NCBI RefSeq assembly: GCF_021789315.1
Contig: NZ_CP084561.1
Location: 4,850,134 to 4,914,133 of the forward strand
From: Arthrobacter sp. FW305-BF8
GTDB taxonomy: Bacteria; Actinomycetota; Actinomycetes; Actinomycetales; Micrococcaceae
DNA: 64,000 nucleotides
Direction of reading: 5' to 3'
Made by a program: the position numbers and the translations under genes. This document shows, in pieces, positions 1 to 6,894 of this stretch. Position 1 is the stretch's first letter; the number at the start of each line of letters is the position of its first letter. The notes under the pieces are model-generated. The model saw nothing but the letters and a program-made list of their open reading frames with translations. It searched no databases and had not been told where the DNA came from.

Positions 1-823
1 CCCGCCCCGCGAAGACCTCCTGGTGCATCTCCTGGAGGAACTCGTGGATGCGCGGTCCGCAGATGAAGTGCGGGCCGCCGTCGCCGTAGAGCATCCCTTC
101 GGCCTGCGGGCCGTCCGGCAGCGACTGCTCCTTGGAAATGAAGTTGATGACATCCATCCGGAAGCCGTCCACACCGCGGTCCAGCCACCAGTTCATCATG
201 TCGTACACGGCCGCCCGCACCTCCGGGTTTTCCCAGTTGAGATCCGGCTGCTTCCTGGAGAACAGGTGCAGGTAGTACTCCCCCGTCTTTGCGTCGTACT
301 CCCAGGCCGGCCCCGAGAAGGCCGATCCCCAGTTGTTTGGCTCCGCACCGGGCATTCCGGGAGCAGGTTCACCAGGCCCGACGCCCTCGCGCGGCGGCCG
401 CCACCAGTACCAGTTCCGCTTCGGGTTGTCCTTACTGGAGCGGGACTCCGCGAACCACGGGTGCTCGTCGGAGGTGTGGTTCACCACCAGGTCCATCACC
501 AGCTTCATGTCACGCGAGTGCAGGCCGTCCAGCAGTTCGTCGAGGGTTTCCAGGTCGCCGAACACGGGATCGATGTCGCGGTAGTCGCTGATGTCGTAGC
601 CGTTGTCATCCTGCGGCGAGCGGTACACCGGTGAAAGCCAGACGACGTCGACCCCCAGCTTTTGCAGGTAGTCCAGCTTGCCGATGATCCCGCGGAGGTC
701 ACCGATGCCGTCGCCGTCCGAGTCAGCGAAGCTGCGCGGATAGATCTGGTAGACCACCGCGCTCTTGAACCACTCCCTGCCGGCGCGGTAAGCCGTTTCT
801 GCCTCGGTTTCCTGCGTGGTCAT
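1..823 (-). CDS. Alpha-glucosidase / oligo-1,6-glucosidase, GH13 (3' part beyond the window)
   Basis: This is the first 274 codons of a glycoside hydrolase family 13 enzyme that hydrolyses alpha-glucosidic bonds in maltose- or isomaltose-type oligosaccharides, probably in the cytoplasm since no signal peptide is seen. After a short leader the (beta/alpha)8 barrel begins with VVYQIYPRSFADSDGDG. Conserved region I is visible as DLVVNHTSDEH and region II as DGFRMDVINF, whose Asp is the expected nucleophile. The general acid Glu and the C-terminal domain lie outside the window. The ATG at 823 is preceded by AGGAGGAGCC, a good ribosome site. Exact specificity (alpha-glucosidase, trehalose-6-phosphate hydrolase or trehalose synthase type) cannot be fixed from this portion. 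Confidence 0.88.
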   Translation of the reverse strand, partial: MTTQETEAETAYRAGREWFKSAVVYQIYPRSFADSDGDGIGDLRGIIGKLDYLQKLGVDVVWLSPVYRSPQDDNGYDISDYRDIDPVFGDLETLDELLDGLHSRDMKLVMDLVVNHTSDEHPWFAESRSSKDNPKRNWYWWRPPREGVGPGEPAPGMPGAEPNNWGSAFSGPAWEYDAKTGEYYLHLFSRKQPDLNWENPEVRAAVYDMMNWWLDRGVDGFRMDVINFISKEQSLPDGPQAEGMLYGDGGPHFICGPRIHEFLQEMHQEVFAGR

Positions 824-1079
824 CGCTGGCTCCTCCTGGTCGACGGTGGCGGGCTGCTGGCCCACTGAAAGTCTTGTTCCAGAAGAATCGGCGGTCAATG
901 GCTTGGCTAGAAGGCCTCAGCGGATACCGTCCGGAATGCAGGATGGGGTGGCGGAAACCGCCGCGGCGCCGGAAACTAACCGGACGCTAACGGGCAGGAA
1001 ACGCGTGCGCAACAATGCCACGCCACACTTGGTTGTGCCGGCAATTGCAGGCACCAGCTCCAGCTCAGGAGGCCACGCC

Positions 1080-1316
1080 ATGTTGAAGGAAGCCAAACCC
1101 CACATCACCCGGGTCCGTGCCCTGGACCAGCTGCACCGCGGCGACGAGATCGAGGCCCGCCTGTCGGTGGGCCCCAGCTATGACGATGTCATCGTCCGCC
1201 GCGGCAGCGTCCAGGAGACAGCCCCGGGCATCGGCGTCGTCTGGATCATGGACCATCACTCGGGCATGCGCAAGGCCATCAATACGGACGAATGCAGCGT
1301 CTGGCGCGTCGCCTGA
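1080..1316 (+). CDS. Small conserved hypothetical protein (78 aa)
   Basis: A 78-residue soluble protein beginning MLKEAKPHITRVRALDQL. The ATG at 1080 is chosen because CAGGAGG lies about 8 bases upstream; the frame is open further upstream but with no ribosome site and unlikely codon use. The body is mixed alpha/beta with no transmembrane segment, and contains GDEIEARLSVG and a central SVQETAPGIGVVWIMD stretch. I do not recognise a named family. It is divergent from the GH13 gene and convergent with the MoaD-like gene, so it is probably a single-gene unit. Confidence 0.6.
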   Translation: MLKEAKPHITRVRALDQLHRGDEIEARLSVGPSYDDVIVRRGSVQETAPGIGVVWIMDHHSGMRKAINTDECSVWRVA

Positions 1317-1321
1317 GCGAG

Positions 1322-1609
1322 CTAACCGCCAGCCACGGACTGGATAATCAGCACTTCCTGGCCGGCAGAAACTTCCGTCTCCAGGCCGCGGAGACGCCGG
1401 ACCTCCTCACCGTTCACGTAAATATTCACGTAACGGCGGAGCGCACCCGTCTCGTCCCGCAGCCGCCTGGCGAGCACCGGGTAGGTTCCGGTCACGGAAT
1501 CCAGCAACCAACCCACAGTCACCGCCCCGTCGGCGGGTGTAGTCAGTATGGACTGCCCGCCGGCGAGCGGCTGGAGGACGCCGGGAAGGACCACGCTGAT
1601 CTCAGCCAC
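1322..1609 (-). CDS. MoaD/ThiS-family beta-grasp protein ending in Gly-Gly
   Basis: A 95-residue ubiquitin-fold protein. It starts MAEISVVLPGVLQPLAGGQ, contains the YVNIYVNGEEVRRL hairpin typical of MoaD/ThiS proteins and ends QSVAGG, the C-terminal Gly-Gly needed for adenylation and thiocarboxylation or conjugation. It lies 9 bases downstream of the BNR-repeat gene on the same strand, so the two are probably co-transcribed. No moeB/thiF-type E1, moaE or other molybdopterin gene is visible in the window, so its partner enzyme must be encoded elsewhere and its role (molybdopterin, cysteine or other sulfur transfer, or protein tagging) is open. Confidence 0.85.
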   Translation of the reverse strand: MAEISVVLPGVLQPLAGGQSILTTPADGAVTVGWLLDSVTGTYPVLARRLRDETGALRRYVNIYVNGEEVRRLRGLETEVSAGQEVLIIQSVAGG

Positions 1610-1618
1610 CGCACATCC

Positions 1619-2749
1619 TCACGCGGGGGTCGCCGCTGCAACGGGCGCTCCAGCCACCACGGCAGCGCGAACGCACAGCACATCCGGCAGGTGGGACGCC
1701 ACCTCCGCAAAGGTTTCGCCCTCGTCCGCGCTGGCATACACCGCGCCGCCGCGCGTTCCGAAGTACACCCCGGCGGGTTCCGCGGAATCCACGGAAGCCG
1801 CGTCCCTGAGCACCGCATTGAATTCTGACTGCGGCAGCCCGGAGTCCAGGCGCTTCCACGTGGCGCCGGCGTCGTCGGTACGGTGCACGGCGAGCTTTCC
1901 GTCCGGCGGGATGCGTTCGCCGTCGGCCTTCAGGGGAACAACCCAGGCCGTGCCTGCACGCCGGGGGTGGGTCAGCATGACGAACCCGAAATCGGCCGGC
2001 AGGCCCTCCGCTATCGATTCCCAGTTCTCGGCATTGTCGTCGGTGCGGTACACGCCGTGGTGGTTCTGCGCGTAAAGGCGGCCGTCGACGGCGGCATCCG
2101 CGGCAATCTTGTGCACGCACTGGCCGAATTCCGGGTTGGGATCGGGCATGAAGTAGGCGGAGATCCCTTTGTTCCGCGGCTCCCAGGACGTCCCGCCGTC
2201 GAGCGAGCGGTAGACGCCTCCCGTGCTCATGGCGACGTGCACGTTGTCCCCGGAGGAGTTGACCACGATCGAGTGCGCGGCTGCGCCGCCATATCCTGCA
2301 CCCCATTCGCTGCGGTGCGGGTGGTCCCACAGTCCGCGGTTCAACTCGAAGTGCTCGCCGCCGTCGGTCGATTTCCACACCGAAATCGGCTCCGCACCGG
2401 CCCAGACCACCCCCGGACGGGATTCGGCGTCGGGGTAGATCTGCCAGATGCGTTCCACGGCGGCGTCGGTGCCTTCGGGGAACTTGATGGCACCCTGCTC
2501 GGGCTCGGTCCAGCTGGCACCGAGGTCATCCGAGTGGGCAACGTAGGGGCCCCAGTGCTCGGACCGCACCCCCACCATGATGCGGGTGCGGCCGTCCCGC
2601 GTATCGATTCCGATGCTCGGTATCTCGCTCATCAGGAAGTGCGGGCCGGAATAGGACCATTGCTTCCGGTCCTGGCTGGTGGCCAGCCAGAGGCCTTTTT
2701 TGGTCCCGATCGCTAAGACGAAACTCTCTGAGGCATTCATGCTCCCCAT
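1619..2749 (-). CDS. BNR / sialidase-like beta-propeller protein
   Basis: A 376-residue protein with about six Asp-box type repeats (for example SDDLGASW, STDGGEHF, SLDGGTSW, TDDNAENW, TDDAGATW, SADEGETF), the pattern of BNR / sialidase-like beta-propellers. It has no signal peptide and no clear sialidase FRIP motif, so enzymatic sialidase activity is not supported. The ATG at 2749 (MGSMNASES) is preferred because GGAGTGG lies about 5 bases upstream; the frame opens further upstream without a ribosome site. It is followed 9 bases later by the MoaD-like gene. The conserved-looking pairing suggests a shared, so far undefined, function. Confidence 0.8.
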   Translation of the reverse strand: MGSMNASESFVLAIGTKKGLWLATSQDRKQWSYSGPHFLMSEIPSIGIDTRDGRTRIMVGVRSEHWGPYVAHSDDLGASWTEPEQGAIKFPEGTDAAVERIWQIYPDAESRPGVVWAGAEPISVWKSTDGGEHFELNRGLWDHPHRSEWGAGYGGAAAHSIVVNSSGDNVHVAMSTGGVYRSLDGGTSWEPRNKGISAYFMPDPNPEFGQCVHKIAADAAVDGRLYAQNHHGVYRTDDNAENWESIAEGLPADFGFVMLTHPRRAGTAWVVPLKADGERIPPDGKLAVHRTDDAGATWKRLDSGLPQSEFNAVLRDAASVDSAEPAGVYFGTRGGAVYASADEGETFAEVASHLPDVLCVRAAVVAGAPVAAATPA

Positions 2750-2824
2750 GCAACCACTCCGCTGGAGGGGCTGCAATGGTTTGAGCCCCCGCGGGTTTCG
2801 TGGGTTTCGTTGCCCGGGCGGGAC

Positions 2825-3115
2825 CTAGGACCCCGTCCTTGCACCGGCTTTGGCGCTGCCGGCTTTCCCGGCGCGGCGGTTCCGCCACCACCGGCGGAGC
2901 AGGTCGGCCGCTGCCAGGATTCCGGCCAGGGGCGTCAGAACGGCAGCGGCGTAGACAAACAGCAGCCATGTCAGCGTGGCGATCGGAGGCTGGCTCCGGC
3001 TCAGCAGAGACAGGCCACCAAAAAGGCCCGCCACCCAGAAGAGCACCACCAGCGTCAGCACGGCTGCCGCCGGAAAGTACTCGTTCCGCACCACCCTCTT
3101 CAAGGTTTCCACCAC
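2825..3115 (-). CDS. Small two-helix membrane protein
   Basis: A roughly 96-residue protein with two predicted transmembrane segments (FPAAAVLTLVVLFWVAGLF and LTWLLFVYAAAVLTPLAGI) followed by an Arg/Lys-rich tail (LLRRWWRNRRAGKAG). The start is set at a GTG at 3115 (or 3112) because GGAGGA lies immediately upstream; a longer frame to 3229 lacks a ribosome site and has a non-membrane-like leader. The ends of the BNR gene and of this gene are about 75 bases apart. I do not recognise a family; the positive-inside rule predicts a cytoplasmic C-terminus. Confidence 0.55.
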   Translation of the reverse strand: MVETLKRVVRNEYFPAAAVLTLVVLFWVAGLFGGLSLLSRSQPPIATLTWLLFVYAAAVLTPLAGILAAADLLRRWWRNRRAGKAGSAKAGARTGS

Positions 3116-3259
3116 TGATCCTCCTGCGCCTTGCATCCCCATGAGACCAGTATGCGACGCAGACCCGCTGTCACCGAGACGGCACGGCGAACGTGTGATG
3201 AATCCAACCGCTGCCTGGCCTGGCTGCATTCTGTCAGTCGGGAGGACTACACTGCATTA

Positions 3260-3275
3260 TCGAACATATATTCGA
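3260..3275. promoter_or_regulatory. LexA (SOS) box upstream of umuDC
   Basis: TCGAACATATATTCGA is a near-perfect inverted repeat and differs at one base from the Gram-positive/mycobacterial SOS box CGAACATATGTTCG. It lies 14 bases before the GTG start of the umuD-like gene. This is exactly where a LexA operator for an SOS mutagenesis operon is expected. Confidence 0.85.
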
Positions 3276-3288
3276 AACAAGGTGTGTT

Positions 3289-3720
3289 GTGGGTGTGATC
3301 ATCGGACCGCGCGTGATAGAGGCGGGACTTTCCCTGCGGCTAGTGCTGATTTCGCCCGTGGCCGTGGCGGCGGGCTTCCCGTCCCCCGCCCAGGACTACT
3401 TTGACGGGCGGATCGACCTCAATGAGCACCTGATCAAGGACATCACCAGCACCTATATCGTGCGGGTATCCGGGGACTCGATGGAACAGGCCGGCATCAG
3501 CGACGGGGACGAACTGATCGTCAACCGGGCGCTGGAACCGCGCGACGGGTCCGTGGTCGTCGCGGTGCTGGACGGTGAGCTCACCGTCAAGCGCCTGAAG
3601 GTCACCGCGGCAGGCGTGGTGCTCCAGGCCGCCAACCCTTTGTATCCGGACATCAACGTCCCCGCCCTGGCCGATCTCACCATCTGGGGCGTGGCCACGA
3701 GGTGCCTGCACCATGTCTAG
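3289..3720 (+). CDS. umuD: UmuD-like SOS mutagenesis protease subunit
   Basis: A 143-residue S24 peptidase-like protein. The self-cleavage site is the Ala28-Gly29 bond in VAVAAGFPSPA. The catalytic dyad is visible as Ser64 (SGDSM) and Lys101 (ELTVKRL). Family knowledge: RecA-stimulated self-cleavage yields UmuD', which activates the UmuC polymerase. The GTG at 3289 follows AAGG at about 5 bases. It overlaps umuC by 8 bases (ATGTCTAG), so the two are translationally coupled, and a LexA box sits just upstream. Confidence 0.88.
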   Translation: MGVIIGPRVIEAGLSLRLVLISPVAVAAGFPSPAQDYFDGRIDLNEHLIKDITSTYIVRVSGDSMEQAGISDGDELIVNRALEPRDGSVVVAVLDGELTVKRLKVTAAGVVLQAANPLYPDINVPALADLTIWGVATRCLHHV

Positions 3721-4996
3721 TTCGCGGCAGCAAATAGCGCTGGTGGACGTGAACTGCTTCTACGCCAGCGCGGAGCGCGCCTTCGACCCCTCCCTGGAAG
3801 GCAAGCCGCTCGTCGTGCTCTCCAACAACGACGGCTGCGCCGTGACCCGCAGTCCGGAGGCCAAGGCCCTGGGGATCAGCACGGGCGATCCGTGGTTTAA
3901 GCTCGCCCCTCGGGCCAAGGAATGGGGCCTCATTGCCCGGTCCAGCAACTATGAACTGTACGGCGACATCAGCTCCCGCGTCATGGAACTGCTGGGACGC
4001 TACTCGGCCTGGCTTGAGGTGTACAGCATCGACGAGGCGTTCCTGGGCATCAAGGGCAGCCCCGAGAAGGTGGTGGGTCTCGGCCGGACCATCAAGGCCG
4101 CGGTCCAGCGCAACGTCGGGGTGCCCGTGTGCGTCGGCATCGCCGCCACCAAGACGCTCGCCAAACTGGCCAACCGGTGGGCAAAGAACAACCCTGCGCT
4201 CGGCGGGGTGTGCCGCTGGGAGTCGATGGAGCCGGAGGTACGCGAACTGCTCATGGCCCGGCTGCCGGTCTCGGAGGTGTGGGGTGTGGCGGGCCGGCTC
4301 GAAAAGCGGTTGAACGCCCTTGGGATCTGCACCATCCTCGAGCTGAGCCGTGCCGATCCGGTGATGGTGCGCGACCGCTTTTCAGTGGTGCTGATGCGTA
4401 CCGTGCTCGAACTGCGCGGGACGCCCTGCATACCGCTGGAGGAGGAGCGAATGGGTCGGGACCAGCTGATCTTCTCCCGCTCGTTTTCCACTCCCTTGGC
4501 GTCAGCTCCTGAATTTCGCCAGGTCCTGAGCGTCTACGCGCAACAGGCGAGTGCCCGGCTGGCCCGGCACCACCTCCAGGCCAAGGTCCTCACCGCGTTC
4601 GCCGGCACGTCCCATTACAATCCGAAGGACAAGTCGTTTCCCTCGGTATGCGTTCCGCTGCCCATGCCCACCTCAGACCCGGTACTGCTCACTAGGGCCG
4701 CCCATGCCCTGCTTCCCGCGATCCAGGACGGCGTCAAGTACGCCCGTGCCGGGATCATGGTCACCGACCTGCGCCCGTCCGGCAACCAGCAGCCACTTGA
4801 GCCCTTCGCCAACCCGCACGAGGAACGCGGGATCGGCCCGCTGGTTGAGCAGGTCAGCCGGAAGTGCGGCAGGGGCACCATCGGACTCGGGTTCGCAGGC
4901 CTAAGGACCGGGCTGGATTGGAGCATGAAGCGTGAAATGCGTTCGCCACGCTACACGACGCACTGGGACGAGTTGCCGGTGGTGCGTGCGGCCTGA
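3713..4996 (+). CDS. umuC: UmuC-type Y-family DNA polymerase V subunit
   Basis: A 427-residue error-prone polymerase. The palm motifs are recognisable: LVDVNCFYASAERAFDP near the N-terminus with the first metal-binding Asp, and YSIDEAFLG around residue 103 with the Asp-Glu pair. The steric-gate and fingers sequence LVVLSNNDGCAVTRS is UmuC-like. A helix-hairpin-helix region follows (VWGVAGRLEKRLNALGI), then the little-finger domain and a short C-terminal tail (WDELPVVRAA). It overlaps umuD and is presumably induced by DNA damage through the upstream SOS box. Confidence 0.92.
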   Translation: MSSSRQQIALVDVNCFYASAERAFDPSLEGKPLVVLSNNDGCAVTRSPEAKALGISTGDPWFKLAPRAKEWGLIARSSNYELYGDISSRVMELLGRYSAWLEVYSIDEAFLGIKGSPEKVVGLGRTIKAAVQRNVGVPVCVGIAATKTLAKLANRWAKNNPALGGVCRWESMEPEVRELLMARLPVSEVWGVAGRLEKRLNALGICTILELSRADPVMVRDRFSVVLMRTVLELRGTPCIPLEEERMGRDQLIFSRSFSTPLASAPEFRQVLSVYAQQASARLARHHLQAKVLTAFAGTSHYNPKDKSFPSVCVPLPMPTSDPVLLTRAAHALLPAIQDGVKYARAGIMVTDLRPSGNQQPLEPFANPHEERGIGPLVEQVSRKCGRGTIGLGFAGLRTGLDWSMKREMRSPRYTTHWDELPVVRAA

Positions 4997-5019
4997 CCGG
5001 CCACGCGTCCGCGGACCGT

Positions 5020-5220
5020 TCAGTCCACAAATTCAGACTGCGTCTCGATGAAATCCCACTCGGCTTCGGTCAAGACTGCCTGCGGTGTATCCGGGTGCGG
5101 ACCTCCCGCCTCGGCGATCCCCTGCATCACGAACAGCGGAACGTCACCGGCCCGCAGGTTTTCGCGAAGCCACTCCTTGCTTTTCAGGTCAAGATCAAGC
5201 CACCACATGTAAATCTGCAT
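5020..5220 (-). CDS. Small conserved hypothetical protein (66 aa)
   Basis: A 66-residue acidic protein that starts MQIYMWWLDLDLKSKEWL and ends FIETQSEFVD. The ATG is preceded by AAAGGCGGCG. It converges on umuC with only 23 bases between stops and has no recognisable domain or membrane segment. The Trp-rich start and the conserved-looking PDTPQAVLTEAEWDFIE stretch argue for a real gene, but I cannot name a family. Confidence 0.6.
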   Translation of the reverse strand: MQIYMWWLDLDLKSKEWLRENLRAGDVPLFVMQGIAEAGGPHPDTPQAVLTEAEWDFIETQSEFVD

Positions 5221-5360
5221 GGGACGCCGCCTTTCTACGTCTCCACGCTAGGCTCGCCACGGCCGGGATTCAAGGGAAAATCAGCACTCTTCTCCGCGGG
5301 ACAGCACCCGTGCCGCAGGGCCAAAAACCGTCGCTGAGCTGGGCCGAAAGGGCTGTGGCT

Positions 5361-5903
5361 ATGGTCTTTCCTGACGCCGCAGGCACACAATTGATTATGG
5401 ATGCAGAGCATTTCAGCGGGCCGCCTCCCCTCCTCGTGGGCATGGTCCCCGGTCAGCATCCGGAGGTCCTCAAGACCGCGGTCACTCTGGCCCAAAAGCT
5501 GTCCGCCCCGCTGCTGTGCGCCTACGTGGACGAAGCAAGCTACCTGGTTGAGTGGGATCCCGCGCGCTCTGCGCACCGGCTTTCGCTGCATCCCGACAGG
5601 GACGACGACGACATCCGTTCCGTGACGACGGAACTGAAGTCGGCCATCGGCTCGGCCCTACAGGACGGAGGGCCGGCGTGGACCTTGCGCACGCTTGCCG
5701 GGGATCCCGCACGGGCCCTCGGCAGGCTGGCCTCCGAGGTCAATGCCCCCATGATCATTGTGGGCACGCCGGAGCGCGGCTTCGGGCACCGGATCACTGA
5801 ACTCCTGAACGGCTCCGTGGCCGCATGGCTCACCCACCACCAAAGCCGCCCCGTGTTGGTGGTCCCGTTCCGGATGGCCGCACACCAGGACAGGGCCGAG
5901 TAG
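5361..5903 (+). CDS. Universal stress protein (UspA) family
   Basis: A single-domain Usp protein of about 180 residues. The ATP-binding signature is seen as PMIIVGTPERGFGHRITELLNGSV near the C-terminus (G-x2-G-x9-G-S pattern), followed by RPVLVVPF, the usual last strand. The N-terminal strand is PPPLLVGMVPG, where canonical Usps have a conserved Asp, so nucleotide binding may differ. The start is uncertain: ATG 5361 has GAAAGG about 9 bases upstream, while ATG 5397 (MDAEHF) is the other candidate. A rho-independent terminator follows at 6026. Confidence 0.85.
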   Translation: MVFPDAAGTQLIMDAEHFSGPPPLLVGMVPGQHPEVLKTAVTLAQKLSAPLLCAYVDEASYLVEWDPARSAHRLSLHPDRDDDDIRSVTTELKSAIGSALQDGGPAWTLRTLAGDPARALGRLASEVNAPMIIVGTPERGFGHRITELLNGSVAAWLTHHQSRPVLVVPFRMAAHQDRAE

Positions 5904-6025
5904 CCAGCAGCCGCCCAAGACAATGGTGGAAAAGTAAAGCGAAAGTAGTTATTCGAGGTGGTGGCCAACATGGCTACCGGCAAGTAAGCTGATCAGGCAG
6001 GCCGCCGCAGGCCCGCCCAAAGACT

Positions 6026-6070
6026 GCTCCGGAGTGCGTATCCCCCAATAACGCGCTCCGGAGCTTTTTT
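6026..6070 (+). terminator. Rho-independent terminator after the universal stress gene
   Basis: The arms GCTCCGGAG (6026-6034) and CTCCGGAGC (6056-6064) pair around a 21-base loop that adds further TGCG/CGCG pairing, followed by TTTTTTG. It lies about 120 bases after the Usp stop and isolates it from the copper regulon. The rest of the 5904-6187 gap holds only the CsoR-controlled promoter. Confidence 0.85.
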
Positions 6071-6159
6071 GTTGCCCAAAAACCTCCGAGGGCACAAGCG
6101 GTCTTGCCCGCGCGCTCACTTTCCGCATCCGCGTTGACCTGCCGCATCACCCTTGACTG

Positions 6160-6176
6160 ATACCCCCTAGGGGTAT
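6160..6176. promoter_or_regulatory. CsoR operator overlapping the csoR-copZ-copA promoter
   Basis: The sequence ATACCCCCTAGGGGTAT is a palindrome of the type bound by copper-sensing CsoR repressors (TACCCC...GGGGTA). A TTGACT (6153-6158) precedes it and TATAAC (6174-6179) overlaps its end, so the operator fills the promoter spacer. The csoR ATG follows 11 bases later, leaving room for only a very short leader. Confidence 0.85.
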
Positions 6177-6187
6177 AACTTTGGGGC

Positions 6188-6544
6188 ATGGAAACTTCCG
6201 AAGGACAGACGCCGGCGGCGCCTAACGAAGAAGCGATTGCAGAGGCCCCGCAGCACGGCTACACGGCGGACAAGGATGCGTACCTGCGCCGGCTCCGGCG
6301 GATCGAGGGACAGGTCCGTGGCATTGCCCGGATGGTTGAGGAAGACAAATACTGCATCGACATCCTGACGCAGGTCGCGGCCGTGACCAAGGCCCTGCAC
6401 GCCGTCAGCCTCGGCCTCGTGGAAGAACACATTGGCCACTGCGTTGTCGGGGCGGCCTCCGAGCCTGATCCTGACCTGCGGGCTGAAGCCATCGACCTCA
6501 AGGTCAAGGAGGCGGCGGGTGCCATCGGGCGCCTGCTGCGCTAG
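6188..6544 (+). CDS. csoR: Copper-sensing transcriptional repressor CsoR
   Basis: A 118-residue DUF156/CsoR protein. The copper-binding triad is present: Cys56 (KYCIDIL), His81 and Cys85 (HIGHC). The helical body RRLRRIEGQVRGIARMVEE is diagnostic. Family knowledge: apo-CsoR binds its operator and Cu(I) releases it. The N-terminus is about 25 residues longer than the conserved core (GYTADKDAYLRRL), and there is almost no 5' leader, so a downstream start is possible. It is the first gene of csoR-copZ-copA. Confidence 0.93.
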   Translation: METSEGQTPAAPNEEAIAEAPQHGYTADKDAYLRRLRRIEGQVRGIARMVEEDKYCIDILTQVAAVTKALHAVSLGLVEEHIGHCVVGAASEPDPDLRAEAIDLKVKEAAGAIGRLLR

Positions 6545-6603
6545 CGGCAAACCACCACCCACCAGCCGACCAACCCCGTTATCGCACCAACTAGGAGCCA
6601 GCA

Positions 6604-6834
6604 ATGAGTACCATCTCCACCAAAGTCCACGTCTCCGGCATGACCTGCGGGCACTGCGTATCAGCCGTCAGCGAGGAGCTCGAGGCGCTGGCCGGCGTCG
6701 AGGAAATCGACGTCGACCTCAACGCCGGCGGCGTTTCGACCGTCACCATTACTTCCACGCAGAAGCTCTCCCCCTCCGAAATCGGCGAGGCAGTGGCCGA
6801 GGCGGGCTACCTGGTGGTGGCCAACGAGGCCTGA
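6604..6834 (+). CDS. copZ: CopZ-like heavy-metal-associated copper chaperone
   Basis: A 76-residue ferredoxin-like HMA domain with the metal site MTCGHC near residue 14. It lies between csoR and copA and is preceded by AGGAGCCAGCA at the ATG. Family knowledge: such proteins carry Cu(I) to the N-terminal domain of the CopA ATPase. The C-terminal half (LSPSEIGEAVAEAGYLVV) has the usual last helix and strand. Confidence 0.9.
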   Translation: MSTISTKVHVSGMTCGHCVSAVSEELEALAGVEEIDVDLNAGGVSTVTITSTQKLSPSEIGEAVAEAGYLVVANEA

Positions 6835-6894
6835 CGCGCCTCCCATTCGTACCGAGCACGGCCAAGATCGAGCACCACCAGAGAAGGACCAGTC

